Part shown: positions 44,812 to 54,051 of the stretch, one piece after another
How positions within the stretch are numbered: position 1 is the first letter of the stretch
Layout of the letters: each line of letters opens with the position of its first letter
Translations under genes and position numbers: made by a program
From: Aldehydirespirator sp965116665
GTDB taxonomy: Bacteria; Actinomycetota; Acidimicrobiia; Acidimicrobiales; Aldehydirespiratoraceae
Direction of reading: 5' to 3'
Length of the DNA stretch: 64,000 nucleotides
NCBI GenBank assembly: GCA_965116665.1
Contig: OZ220709.1
Coordinates: forward strand, 2,108,001-2,172,000
Notes under the pieces: model-generated
Told to the model about the DNA's origin: nothing
Seen by the model: only the letters and a program-made list of their open reading frames with translations
The model's database searches: none

Positions 44812-45726
44812 ATGGCAACACCGCAGGCGGCGATTCTCACCGATTTGGAGAAGTACCAGTGGTACACCCACATGAGCCGGGTCGACGGCGCCGACCTCGA
44901 CGTGATCCGTCAGGCGCTCAGCGACTGCCGCGCCGACGCCGCAGCCCAGGGTGTGAACCTCTGCATCCTGCTGGGCCCGACGCTGGCCGCGGACCTCGGC
45001 ATCGAGACCGGCGAGGACTTCCAGCCCTACCCCGGCTACACCTCGCCCGACGGTTCCCGGGTGGCCAAGGGCACCCAGGAGGAGCTGCTCATCTGGGTCC
45101 ACGACGACGAGAAGGACCTGATCTGGGAAGTCCAGCACACGTTCCGGCGCGCCGTGGCCGGCCACATGGCGGTGGCCCGCGAGACGCCGACGTTCATCTA
45201 CAAGAACAGCCTCGATCTCACCGGCCACATCGACGGCACCGGCAACCCGGAGCCCGAGGACCAGCACGACCGGGCCATCATCGGTGACGGCGACGCGGGC
45301 GCGGGAGGTTCGTTCTGCATCGCCCAGCGCTGGGTGCACGACATGGATTACTGGGCCTCGCTGTCGCTGGAGCAGGAGGAGAACACCTTCGGCCGGACCA
45401 AGGCCGACTCCGTCAAACTCGACGTGCAGGTGCCGACATCGCACCTGTCCCATGTGGAGCTGCGGGAGGGCGCCACTGCCGACGAGTCAACCCCGAAGCG
45501 GGGCGAGATGGTGCGGCGCTCCACGCCGTACGCCTTCCACGATGGAACCGTCGGGCTGTACTTCATGGGGTTCTGCAAGACCCAGGCTCCGATGCGGGAG
45601 CGCATGCATGCCATGTACGGCATCAACGGCCAGGAGCCCGACGCCATCACGAACTACTCCACGCCGGCGTCGGGGTCGTTCTACTTCGCCCCGTCGGTGG
45701 AGGCACTCGACGCGGCTTTGCCCTAG
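44812..45726 (+). CDS. DyP-type haem peroxidase
   Basis: Dye-decolourising peroxidase of 304 residues. The signature GHIDGTGNPEPEDQ near residue 137 holds the catalytic aspartate of the GxxDG motif. QRWVHDMDYWASLSLEQEE and FGRTKADS match the B-type/YfeX family, and TSHLSHVEL is the likely proximal-histidine segment. There is no Tat or Sec signal, so it is cytoplasmic. I looked for an encapsulin partner and targeting tail and saw none. The ATG at 44812 follows GAAAGGAACG. Confidence 0.92.
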   Translation: MATPQAAILTDLEKYQWYTHMSRVDGADLDVIRQALSDCRADAAAQGVNLCILLGPTLAADLGIETGEDFQPYPGYTSPDGSRVAKGTQEELLIWVHDDEKDLIWEVQHTFRRAVAGHMAVARETPTFIYKNSLDLTGHIDGTGNPEPEDQHDRAIIGDGDAGAGGSFCIAQRWVHDMDYWASLSLEQEENTFGRTKADSVKLDVQVPTSHLSHVELREGATADESTPKRGEMVRRSTPYAFHDGTVGLYFMGFCKTQAPMRERMHAMYGINGQEPDAITNYSTPASGSFYFAPSVEALDAALP

Positions 45727-45818
45727 CGGCGCCCGAGACCGAGCGGACAGGCGCGAGCGCCGGGGCGGCACCCCGGCGCCGGTCGGGGCCGGACCATTCT
45801 CAAGTTGACGGCAGCGAC

Positions 45819-46508
45819 GTGACATCGCAGTTCGTCTTCGGCGTCGACCTCGACGGGGTGGTCGCCGACTACACGGTCGGGTTCGCGAAGATCGTTGCCG
45901 AGATCAGGGGGGTCGACCCGGCGTCGCTGCCGGACGAGAGGTCCTACGACTTCCGCGAGTGGGGGCTGAGTCCGGACGAGTTCGAGCGATACCACGCCAC
46001 GGCTGTCACCGAGCACCGGATGCTGGCCGAGCTGCCCGCCATCGACGGCGCGGCCGAGGCCCTGTGGCGCCTGTCCGACGCGGGCGTGTGGATCCGGGTC
46101 ATCACCCACCGCCTCTACGTCAACTGGGGCCACGCCGAGGCGGTGGGAGACACGGTGCAGTGGCTCGACGCTGAGCGCATTCCGTATCGCGACATCTGCT
46201 TCCTGGGGAACAAGCCCGAGGTGGAAGCGGACTGCTATGTCGACGACGCTCCCCACAACATCTCGGCACTGAGGGCCGGCGGGAACGACGTCATCGTGTT
46301 CGATCAGCCCTACAACCGTGACGAAGCCGATCCGAGGGCCCGTAGCTGGCGCGAGGTCGAGCAGCTGGTCATGGACCGGTTCACCGAGTGGAGGGGCGCA
46401 GCGGGGGTCCAGCCGCAGCTCCCCGGAATTGACGCCGGCAAGGACCGTCTGACCGAGCGCCGGTCCGCCAGCGTAGCGGCCCCAGCGCCCTCCGAGCACG
46501 AGAGCTAG
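45819..46508 (+). CDS. HAD-family 5'-nucleotidase-like protein
   Basis: HAD phosphatase of 229 residues related to 5'(3')-deoxyribonucleotidases. The nucleophile motif FGVDLDGVVADY is at residues 7-18 and VITHRLYVNWGHAEAV matches the motif II Thr region, with CYVDDAPHNI as the late acidic motif. A C-terminal tail of about 40 residues is low-complexity. It may clear nucleotide pools; substrate is unproven. The GTG start at 45819 follows the DyP gene by 92 bp. Confidence 0.85.
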   Translation: MTSQFVFGVDLDGVVADYTVGFAKIVAEIRGVDPASLPDERSYDFREWGLSPDEFERYHATAVTEHRMLAELPAIDGAAEALWRLSDAGVWIRVITHRLYVNWGHAEAVGDTVQWLDAERIPYRDICFLGNKPEVEADCYVDDAPHNISALRAGGNDVIVFDQPYNRDEADPRARSWREVEQLVMDRFTEWRGAAGVQPQLPGIDAGKDRLTERRSASVAAPAPSEHES

Positions 46509-46677
46509 AGCTACCCGGCGGGGGAAGCCTGCCCAACCGAAATATGTAGCGAAACCCGTCGCCTAGGAGCAATAGCCGCTCTGATAATGAAGCCAGCCGC
46601 GCGCCGGCCGGTCAGGCCTGGAGTTGGCTGGGCGCCTCGCCGGGCCCGCTCATGCACTGCGGCCTCGCCGACTGGTG

Positions 46678-47703
46678 TCAGGCGCTGAGGATCTCGAAGG
46701 GCGACGCGTCGCCGGGCACCTCCCGGACGTTGACGGCCCCACCGCTGCGCCGGACCGACAAGGCGGCTGCCGACGCGATCGTCAGGGATGACGAGGCGAC
46801 GGCAAGGTCGGGCCATGGGCGGGCCCCGCCCTCACCGGTTCGGGCCAGCCGTTCGATCTGGGCCACGAATCCGAGGGCGGCGAGAGGATGCGACGAACCC
46901 GGGGACGCATCAACCACCGCACCGTCGATCTCCGCGACGGGCACCGGCCAGATGTCCACCCGGGCCACGCGGGCCGGATCGGCCGCCTCTACCGAGGCCT
47001 CGGCTACCCGGGCACCCCAACTCAGCTCCGCTCGGGCTCGGCGCCCGCCCGCGGCGTGCAACACCACCTCTGCCGCGTGGTCGAGCCCGCCGGTGATGCC
47101 GGCTCGCGGCGTCGAGACGGACTCAACTGCGGCTCCCATGGCCGCGAGCAGGATCGGCCAGAATCCGGCGCCCGGATCGACCGTCACGCCGCCACCGAAG
47201 GCCCGGCCCGCGCCGGGACCGCGGTCAGGGCGGGGCACAGCCAACCGCAGCTCCAGATGATGCGGATCCATAGTGGCAACCGCCTCCAGCATCCGGCGCA
47301 CAGCGGGAGCGTGCAGCAGGTTCGCCGAGGCCATGATGGGCGGACCCTCGACCAGCGCGCCGAGTTCGGCCGCCCCGCGGATGGTCGTGGACGCGGGCGA
47401 TTCGACCAGCGCGGCCCGCAGCCGTCCGGACGAGCTCAACCCGGCCAGCGCCTCAGCACACGCGGCCGGAGGAGTGGCGATCACGGCCACATCGCAGACG
47501 CGGGCGAGTTCAGCCAACGTGAGGACGGGACAGTCCACCGCTCCGGCGAGAGCCGCGGCCCTCGGCGAGTCGGCCGAGGATGCGCTCACCCCCGCCAGCG
47601 TCACGCCACGGGCCGCCCGTACGGCCTCGGCGTGCAGGGTCGCGGCCCGGCCCGCCCCGACGATCCCCACTGCGGTCACGCCAAGATGCTCGCACAGCCT
47701 CAT
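46678..47703 (-). CDS. Gfo/Idh/MocA-like oxidoreductase
   Basis: A roughly 341-residue NAD(P)-binding protein. The Rossmann fingerprint VGIVGAGRAATLHAEAV is at about residues 11-27, followed by VAVIATPPAACAEA as in this family. The expected EKP motif is replaced by VESPAS, so the catalytic lysine may be missing and the enzyme activity is doubtful. The ATG at 47703 is preferred; the open frame continues upstream only into the 104-bp repeat cluster. A GTG at 47679 is also possible. Confidence 0.75.
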   Translation of the reverse strand: MRLCEHLGVTAVGIVGAGRAATLHAEAVRAARGVTLAGVSASSADSPRAAALAGAVDCPVLTLAELARVCDVAVIATPPAACAEALAGLSSSGRLRAALVESPASTTIRGAAELGALVEGPPIMASANLLHAPAVRRMLEAVATMDPHHLELRLAVPRPDRGPGAGRAFGGGVTVDPGAGFWPILLAAMGAAVESVSTPRAGITGGLDHAAEVVLHAAGGRRARAELSWGARVAEASVEAADPARVARVDIWPVPVAEIDGAVVDASPGSSHPLAALGFVAQIERLARTGEGGARPWPDLAVASSSLTIASAAALSVRRSGGAVNVREVPGDASPFEILSA

Positions 47704-47710
47704 GGTGGGT

Positions 47711-48046
47711 TGCGGCTCCTCCGCTCGGCCTCTTGCACTCCCGCTCCTGTTCGCTGCGCTCACGGGCCGCTCGGGCCACGGCCTCACTACCCCCACCGCG
47801 CAACCACCATGGTTTGCGGCTCCTCCGCTCGGCCTCTTGCACTCCCGCTCCTGTTCGCTGCGCTCACGGGCCGCTCGGGCCACGGCCTCACTACCCCCAC
47901 CGCGCAACCACCATCGTTTGCGGCTCCTCCGCTCGGCCTCAAGCACTCCCGCTCCTGTTCGCTGCGCTCACGGGCCGCTCGGGCCACGGCCTCACTACCC
48001 CCACCGCGCAACCACCATCGTTTGCGGCTCCTCCGCTCGGCCTCTT
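47711..48046. repeat. Three 104-bp tandem repeats plus a partial fourth
   Basis: Units start at 47711, 47815 and 47919, with a partial unit at 48023; the period is exactly 104 bp. They are almost identical (differences such as TTGC/AAGC near 47941). Each contains the core CGCTGCGCTCACGGGCC followed by GCTCGGGCC, which also occurs at 53992-54038 and 58217-58340, and the tail TCCGCTCGGCCTC. The 355-bp gap before the zinc-ribbon gene holds essentially only this array. Confidence 0.92.
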
Positions 48047-48066
48047 AGTGTCTCGCCGTGCCCGAT

Positions 48067-48357
48067 GCCAATCCCCATGACGGTGACGCCCCTGACAGCG
48101 TCGACGAAGGCCCTGAGAGCGTTCATCCCTCGACACCGAGACCGAGCAACTCCACCACCGGCGGGACAATCTCTCCCAGCGCCAGGACTTGAGCACCGCC
48201 CGCCAATCCCCATGACGGTGACGCCCCTGACAGCGTCGACGAAGGCCCTGAGAGCGTTCATCCGCTGTTGCAGATCCAGCGGCTCGACACCGAGACCGAG
48301 CAACTCCACCACCGGCGGGACAATCTCTCCCAGCGCCAGGACTTGAGCACCGCCCGC
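48067..48357. repeat. Imperfect tandem duplication across the 5' end of the zinc-ribbon gene
   Basis: Bases 48067-48128 equal 48202-48263, and 48129-48203 equal 48283-48357. The first copy lacks 19 bases present at 48264-48282. Thus about 135-154 bp of the gene's beginning is present twice, and the first copy carries a frameshifting deletion. Confidence 0.88.
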
Positions 48358-48960
48358 ACCGAGCAGGCTGAGCTGCAGGCCCAGATCGACACGGTCGCTC
48401 TGCAGCGGATCGAGGTCCTCACCCGCCAGAAGCGCCTCGAGGACGAGGCCGCCATCATCCAGGCCAAGGCCGACGTCGACGACAACCGCCTCTACTCCGG
48501 CGAGATAACCGCCATACGGGACCTTCAGGCTCTGCAGGACGAGATCGCTGGACTGCGATCCCGGCAAGGGATGCTGGAAGAGCGAGCGATCGAAGCGCTG
48601 GTGGAGGCGGAAGAGTTGACCGAGCAGGCCGAGACGCTGGAGGAGCAGCGCCGCGCCGGCGACGAACGGATCACCGTGCTCAAAGCTGAGCTGGTATCGG
48701 CGGAAGCGGCCATTGACGAGCAGCTCACCGCGCTCTCGACGGCGAGAGCCGAGGCGGCCGCAACTGCTGAGACGGCCGCAGTGGCCCAGTATGAGCGGAT
48801 GCGCGAGATGTTCGGACCGAGCACCGCGGTGCCTTTCGATCCGTCGTCGGGCTGTGGATGCCCCCATCAGATGCCCGCCGTCGAGGTGGCCCGCATCAAG
48901 CGCTGCGCGGAAGGCGAGGTACTGGACTGCGCCGAGTGCGGCCGGCTGGTGCTGCGCTGA
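48268..48960 (+). CDS. Coiled-coil zinc-ribbon protein (COG1579 type), 5' end rearranged
   Basis: About 230 residues of coiled coil (long heptad-like stretches rich in Glu, Gln and Arg) ending in a C4 zinc ribbon: CGCPH then DCAECGRLVLR. The family's function is poorly defined; a nucleic-acid-binding role is proposed. The natural start appears to be the GTG at 48059 (PDANPHDGDAPDSV), but the first copy of the duplicated segment is frameshifted and stops near 48191. In the second copy no ATG or GTG is in frame, so translation would need the TTG at 48268, which has no clear ribosome site. The gene may be crippled, or the duplication may be an assembly error. Confidence 0.7.
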   Translation: MQIQRLDTETEQLHHRRDNLSQRQDLSTARTEQAELQAQIDTVALQRIEVLTRQKRLEDEAAIIQAKADVDDNRLYSGEITAIRDLQALQDEIAGLRSRQGMLEERAIEALVEAEELTEQAETLEEQRRAGDERITVLKAELVSAEAAIDEQLTALSTARAEAAATAETAAVAQYERMREMFGPSTAVPFDPSSGCGCPHQMPAVEVARIKRCAEGEVLDCAECGRLVLR

Positions 48961-48989
48961 GAGGCCGCGCCGCGTAGGCAGCCCCTGAG

Positions 48990-49481
48990 GTGTTCTTCTG
49001 GTTCGCGGCGTGCGGGGTGGTGGCGGTAGCCCTGGTGTTCGGCAGCAGCGGCGTCGACTACCGGGTCGTGGCCCTGGGCTCGCTGGTGCCCCTGACCGAG
49101 AACTTGACGGGGTCGCCCTGGGTGCTGCACACCCTCGCCGGCAGCGTCGTGCTGTTGACGGCCGTGATGCTCATCACCGCCGGCCGGGGCCGCAGGCTGC
49201 TGCGGCGGCGCTGGATCGGCCTGCCCATCGGCACCCTGGTGTTCCTGGTGGCCAGCGGGGCGTGGTCGCGAACCGCCCTGTTCTGGTGGCCGCTGGGCGG
49301 CAGCGGGGGAGTGGGCCACGACTCGCCCCCTGAACTCGGCTGGCCCCTGGCGGTGATGATCCTGCTGGAACTTACCGGGATCGCGGCGCTGGCTTGGACG
49401 GCCCACCGCTTCGGCCTGTCGGACCCCGACCGCCGCCGAGCCTTCCTGAAGTCAGGCCGCCTAACCCGCCCGACCACCTGA
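48990..49481 (+). CDS. Four-helix membrane protein, function unknown
   Basis: A 163-residue protein with four predicted membrane helices, around residues 2-21, 46-66, 75-95 and 117-137. It has an Arg-rich loop between the second and third, and a short charged C-terminus. It resembles small hypothetical membrane proteins of actinobacteria; I know no function. The GTG at 48990 follows a GAGG. It lies between the zinc-ribbon gene and RNase P RNA. Confidence 0.7.
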   Translation: MFFWFAACGVVAVALVFGSSGVDYRVVALGSLVPLTENLTGSPWVLHTLAGSVVLLTAVMLITAGRGRRLLRRRWIGLPIGTLVFLVASGAWSRTALFWWPLGGSGGVGHDSPPELGWPLAVMILLELTGIAALAWTAHRFGLSDPDRRRAFLKSGRLTRPTT

Positions 49482-49520
49482 TCCTCGCGAGGCCCCGGCA
49501 ACCCGGGGAGTCACGAGGGG

Positions 49521-49877
<357 letters not shown>

Positions 49878-49953
49878 GCTTAGAGGTTAGTTAGCCTGAA
49901 GGACTGACGCGACGGCGACACCCGTTCAGCCGGCACGGGCCGGGAGGAAGGCA

Positions 49954-50994
49954 ATGACAACGCTCGACACCTACGGCGGATGGCCCGGCGTACTGGGAAC
50001 GCTCGCAGGCGGACAGGACATCGGCCCTGACGAGGCCCGGGCCGCGCTCGGTTCGATCCTCGCGGGTGAGGCGACCGACGCCCAGGTGGCCGCGTTCATC
50101 GTCGCCCTGCGGCTCAAGGGAGCAAAGGTGGGGGAGTTGAAGGGGCTGGTGGACGCCATGCGGGACGCGGCCACCCCCCTGGACATCCCGGCGGACTCCA
50201 TCGACATCGTGGGCACCGGCGGCACCGCCGGTCGCAAGGCCCATGCGCTGAACGTCTCGACGATGGCCTGCTTCGTCGCTGCGGGGGCGGGGGCGACGGT
50301 GTGCAAGCACGGCAACGTCAAGGCCTCGTCCAGCTCAGGCAGCTTCGACCTGCTGGACGCGGCCGGAGTGCCCATCGGCGTATCGCCGGAGCAAGTGGCC
50401 GAGATGGTCCGCACCGTGGGTCTGGGTTTCGCGTTCGCCAAGGCCTTCCACCCCGCCATGCGCCATGTGGCCGGCGTTCGCTCCCAGATCGGGATTCCCA
50501 CGGTCTTCAACCTCTTGGGGCCTCTATCCCACCCGGGCCGCGTGCAACGCCAGGTGATCGGCGTACCCCAGGGGTCGCTGGCTCCCACCATGGCCGCGGT
50601 CCTGCAGGCCACGGGATCGGTGCGGTCGCTGGTCGTGCACGGCGACGGACTCTTCGACGAGCTCACCACCACGGGACCGAACCTGGTGGTGGAACTCAAC
50701 GAAGGCAAGGTCACCGAATACGAGATGGACGCCGCCGACGCCGGGCTGGCCGCAGCGACACCCGAAGAGCTGAGGGGCGGCGACGCGGTGGCGAACGCCA
50801 GGGTTCTCGCGGGTGTGCTGGCGGGCGAGCCCGGACCCAAGCGAGACATGGTCGTTCTCAACGCGGCCGCGGGCCTGGTGGTAGCCGGCATCGCCGACGA
50901 TCTCACCCAAGGCGTAGAGGCGGCTGCCGCCGCCATCGACGACGGGCGGGCCGCGAGGAAGTTCGACGAGGTGACCGCAGCATCGACCGGATGA
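49954..50994 (+). CDS. trpD: Anthranilate phosphoribosyltransferase
   Basis: Second step of tryptophan synthesis, joining anthranilate and PRPP. The 346-residue protein contains the PRPP/Mg loop DIVGTGGTAGRKAHALNVST-type motif near residue 86-105 and KHGNVKASSSSGSFD, the anthranilate-binding KHGNRAASS-like segment, plus GPLSHPGRVQRQ. The start ATG at 49954 has GGGAGGAAGG upstream. It stands apart from other trp genes, apart from the distant trpB2. Confidence 0.96.
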   Translation: MTTLDTYGGWPGVLGTLAGGQDIGPDEARAALGSILAGEATDAQVAAFIVALRLKGAKVGELKGLVDAMRDAATPLDIPADSIDIVGTGGTAGRKAHALNVSTMACFVAAGAGATVCKHGNVKASSSSGSFDLLDAAGVPIGVSPEQVAEMVRTVGLGFAFAKAFHPAMRHVAGVRSQIGIPTVFNLLGPLSHPGRVQRQVIGVPQGSLAPTMAAVLQATGSVRSLVVHGDGLFDELTTTGPNLVVELNEGKVTEYEMDAADAGLAAATPEELRGGDAVANARVLAGVLAGEPGPKRDMVVLNAAAGLVVAGIADDLTQGVEAAAAAIDDGRAARKFDEVTAASTG

Positions 50995-51024
50995 CCCGCC
51001 CGACGGCCGAGAACGGCAGGCAAG

Positions 51025-52227
51025 GTGCCTCACCGCGAGGCGCTCACACGCGGCTGCGGGATCCCTGAGCCCGTGACCGTCGATGCTGCCACTCTGGCCG
51101 CTATCGGCCGGAGCGCCGGGCTGGGCGCGGTGGGGGTCTGCCGGGCTGATCCATTCAGAGAGGTCGCCCAGGTGCTGCACGAGCGCAAGCGGGCCGGGCT
51201 CCACGCCGGGATGCAGTTCACCTACCGCAACCCGAGTCGCTCTACCGACCCGGGGCGCCTGGTGCCCGGCGCGGCGGCACTGATCGTCGGGGCGCTCGAG
51301 TTCGACGCCGACGCCGGCGACCCGCCGAGCGACGCAGGCCCCTACGCCCGGGTGGCGGCCTACGCGCGCGCCGATCACTACACCGCCCTGAGGGCTGCCC
51401 TGGAGACGATGGCCGAACCCCTGCGGGCCGCGGGGCACCGAGCGGTGGTATCGGCCGACGAGAACGGCCTCGTCGACCGGGCCGCCGCGCATCGGGCGGC
51501 CATCGGCTGGTGGGGCAAGAACTCGAACATCCTGGTGCCCAACCTCGGCAGTCTGGTGGTGCTCGGAGCCGTCGTCACCGACGCCCCGATCTCGCCGGAG
51601 GAGCCCGACGGTGCCGTGGCCGACGGCTGCGGATCGTGCCGCCAGTGCCTGGACGGCTGCCCGACAGGGGCGATCATCGCTCCAGGCACGGTCGACGCTC
51701 GACGTTGTCTGGCCTGGCTCGTGCAGACCGACGGCGTCTTCGACGCCGACTACCGGGTGGCGCTCGGCGACAGGATCTACGGGTGCGACGACTGCTCCGA
51801 AGTGTGCCCGCCTAACCGGGTACGGGTCCGCCTCACTCGTCGGGCCCGGCCTCGCGCCGAACCCCTCACCGAGGCTGACCAATCGTCACCGCCGGTCGGC
51901 GGCGCATGGGTGCCGATCCTGGAGATGCTGGACGCAAGCGACGACGAGCTGCTGGCCGGCTTCGGACGCTGGTACATCCCGAGGCGCGATCCCCGCTACC
52001 TGCGCCGCAACGCCCTCGTGGTGCTGGCCAACGTGGGCGATCCGTCCGACCCCCGGGTGCGGGCTGCCGTCAATCGGGCGCTCTGCCACGACGACCCGCT
52101 GATACGGGCCCACGCTGTGTGGTGCGCCCGACGGCTGGGACTCGGACTCGAAGCGCTGTCGGGGCGCGACGACCCGCTGGTTGGAGCCGAACTGGCGCGA
52201 CCTGTCCAGCCGCGAGACGCGGCGTGA
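51025..52227 (+). CDS. queG: Epoxyqueuosine reductase
   Basis: Cobalamin- and iron-sulfur-dependent reductase making queuosine in tRNA from epoxyqueuosine. Two 4Fe-4S motifs are present: CGSCRQCLDGCPTGA and GCDDCSEVCPPN. The N-terminal cobalamin-binding core includes GWWGKNSNILVPNLGS, and a HEAT-like C-terminal tail follows. GTG codons at 51025 and 51073 are possible starts; family likeness begins about residue 20. Its GTGA stop overlap couples it to the downstream glycosyltransferase. Confidence 0.92.
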   Translation: MPHREALTRGCGIPEPVTVDAATLAAIGRSAGLGAVGVCRADPFREVAQVLHERKRAGLHAGMQFTYRNPSRSTDPGRLVPGAAALIVGALEFDADAGDPPSDAGPYARVAAYARADHYTALRAALETMAEPLRAAGHRAVVSADENGLVDRAAAHRAAIGWWGKNSNILVPNLGSLVVLGAVVTDAPISPEEPDGAVADGCGSCRQCLDGCPTGAIIAPGTVDARRCLAWLVQTDGVFDADYRVALGDRIYGCDDCSEVCPPNRVRVRLTRRARPRAEPLTEADQSSPPVGGAWVPILEMLDASDDELLAGFGRWYIPRRDPRYLRRNALVVLANVGDPSDPRVRAAVNRALCHDDPLIRAHAVWCARRLGLGLEALSGRDDPLVGAELARPVQPRDAA

Positions 52228-53396
52228 CCCGCCACCTCCTGGTCACCAACGACTTCCCTCCGAAGGTGGGCGGCATCCAGAACTACCTGTGGGAGCTGTG
52301 GAGGCGGCTGCCTCCTGAAGACGTCGTGGTCCACACCACGCCGTACGCCGGTTCGGCCGCGTTCGACGCCGAACAGCCCTTCACGGTGGTCCGTTCAACC
52401 GAGCCGTGGCTGCTGCCCGGCCCGCACCTGGCTCGCCGGGTCCGCCGCCTCGCCGAGCGCCACGATGTCGACCTGGTGGTGATTGATCCAGCCCTCCCCG
52501 CGGGGCTGATCGGCCCGGGCCTGGGCCTGCCCTACGCGGTGGTGGTCCACGGGGCCGAGGTGGCCATCCCCGGCCGGCTGCCCGGGCTGCAGCGGCTGCT
52601 CCGGCGAGTGCTCGACTCCGCGGCGGGAGTGATCGCGGCGGGCGGCTACCCCGCTCTCGAGTGCGAGCGGGCGCTCAGCCGGCATGTGGCTGCGTTCGTG
52701 ATCCCGCCGGGCGTCGACACCGAGCGGTTCAGCCCGGTGGGCGACCAGGAGCGCGTCGGGCTGCGCGGCCGCCTGGGACTCCGGCCCGACCGCTCGACGG
52801 TGGTGAGCGTGTCGCGACTGGTGCCCCGAAAGGGTATGGACACCCTGGTGCGGGCGGCCGCGGTCCTGGCCGCGCAGGGCCGCGATCTTCAGGTGGTGAT
52901 CGCCGGGGACGGCCGGGAACGGGGCCGCCTGAATCGCCTGGCTGCCCGGACAGGTGCGCCGGTCAGATTGCTGGGACGGCTCGACGATGACGATGTGACC
53001 GCTCTGGTCGGGTGCGCGGACGTGTTCGCGATGCTGTGCCGAACCCGCTTGGGGGGCCTGGAGCAGGAAGGGTTCGGGATCGTGTTCCTGGAGGCGGCGG
53101 CCGCGGGCGTGCCCCAGGTGGCCGGGCGCAGCGGCGGAGCCCACGAGGCCGTGTCCAACGGCGAGACGGGAATCGTGCTCGACCCGGCAACCCCGGAGGC
53201 AGCGGCCACCGCCATCGGCTCGCTGCTGGACGACGGCGAGCGCCGCGCCCGGATGGGCGCCGCGGCGCGGCAGAGGGCTGTGACGACCTTCTCCTACGAC
53301 CTCCTGGCCGATCGGCTGCGCCTGGCCATCGAGGAGATATCCAGGGGATCGCCGCGCCGGCCGGCGGACCGCGCCGTCTACCGCAAGCACGAGTGA
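52224..53396 (+). CDS. GT4-family glycosyltransferase (PimB-like)
   Basis: GT-B fold glycosyltransferase of 390 residues. It begins LLVTNDFPPKVGGIQNYL, typical of mannosyltransferases such as PimB, has VSVSRLVPRKGMDTLVRAA at the start of the donor-binding domain and the EQEGFGIVFLEAAAAGVPQV motif with the EX7E glutamates. Phosphatidylinositol mannoside or another cell-envelope lipid is a plausible acceptor. The GTG start overlaps the queG stop by four bases. Confidence 0.92.
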   Translation: MTRHLLVTNDFPPKVGGIQNYLWELWRRLPPEDVVVHTTPYAGSAAFDAEQPFTVVRSTEPWLLPGPHLARRVRRLAERHDVDLVVIDPALPAGLIGPGLGLPYAVVVHGAEVAIPGRLPGLQRLLRRVLDSAAGVIAAGGYPALECERALSRHVAAFVIPPGVDTERFSPVGDQERVGLRGRLGLRPDRSTVVSVSRLVPRKGMDTLVRAAAVLAAQGRDLQVVIAGDGRERGRLNRLAARTGAPVRLLGRLDDDDVTALVGCADVFAMLCRTRLGGLEQEGFGIVFLEAAAAGVPQVAGRSGGAHEAVSNGETGIVLDPATPEAAATAIGSLLDDGERRARMGAAARQRAVTTFSYDLLADRLRLAIEEISRGSPRRPADRAVYRKHE

Positions 53397-53464
53397 CGTT
53401 GTTAGGGTCATTCGCCACGCGGCCGCAACCAGGCCGCGGTCGTTGAGAAGCACTCCGAGGAGCG

Positions 53465-53929
53465 GTGCCCGCCGTGGTCGATCAGGCAACCCAGCGCACC
53501 ACCATCATGGCCTCCCCCGAGCGCTGCTACGGCGCGGCCACCGACTTCGAGCAGTACCCGCGATGGGCACACGACATCAAGGAGGCGAAGATCGTCGCCC
53601 GGGACCGCGACGGACGGGCCGTCGATGTGGAATACCGGGTCACAGCGATGGGCCGCTCCACGACGTACACGCTCAGGTACTTCTACGGGTCGGACCCTCT
53701 GCGTCTGGCGTGGCGGCTCCAGCGGGGAGACGCCACTACCAGGCTCGACGGCGAATACGAGTTCGTGCCCTTGCCCGGAGAGACCGACGTCACCGAGGTG
53801 ACCTACCAGCTTGCGGTCGAGTTGGCCGTACCCTTGCCCAGCTTCGTGAAGCGGCGGGCCGAATCGCGCATCATGCACACCGCGCTGGACGAGCTGAAGG
53901 GCTACGTGGAAGCGGGCACCCGAACCTGA
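53465..53929 (+). CDS. SRPBCC/polyketide cyclase-like protein
   Basis: A 154-residue START-like (SRPBCC) fold protein. It has ASPERCYGAATDFEQYPRWAHDIKEA, the typical beginning of coenzyme Q-binding/cyclase-like proteins, and a long C-terminal helix (MHTALDELKGYVEAG). These bind hydrophobic ligands. The GTG at 53465 has GGAGCGG upstream. Function is unassigned. Confidence 0.88.
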   Translation: MPAVVDQATQRTTIMASPERCYGAATDFEQYPRWAHDIKEAKIVARDRDGRAVDVEYRVTAMGRSTTYTLRYFYGSDPLRLAWRLQRGDATTRLDGEYEFVPLPGETDVTEVTYQLAVELAVPLPSFVKRRAESRIMHTALDELKGYVEAGTRT

Positions 53930-53991
53930 GCGGGACCCTCTGAGGCCGAGCGAAAGGCAGCGAGTAATGATGGTCTCCGGACGCGCCGAGC

Positions 53992-54038
53992 GAGGCCGTG
54001 GCCCGAGCGGCCCGTGAGCGCAGCGAACAAGAGCGGGA
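53992..54038. repeat. Single copy of the dispersed GC-rich repeat
   Basis: This is the reverse complement of the 46-bp core found in the 104-bp array at 47711-48046, with essentially one difference (AACAAG versus AACAGG). It lies between the SRPBCC gene and glucokinase and would be read through as ARAARERSEQERE if translation began upstream. Confidence 0.85.
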
Positions 54039-54051
54039 AACCTTAGGCATC

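Noticed and set aside
44812..45726. DyP peroxidase as encapsulin cargo
   Set aside because: No encapsulin gene next to it and no recognisable targeting peptide at the C-terminus.
47711..48046. CRISPR array
   Set aside because: Units of 104 bp are nearly identical throughout with no variable spacers; they are simple tandem repeats of a dispersed element.
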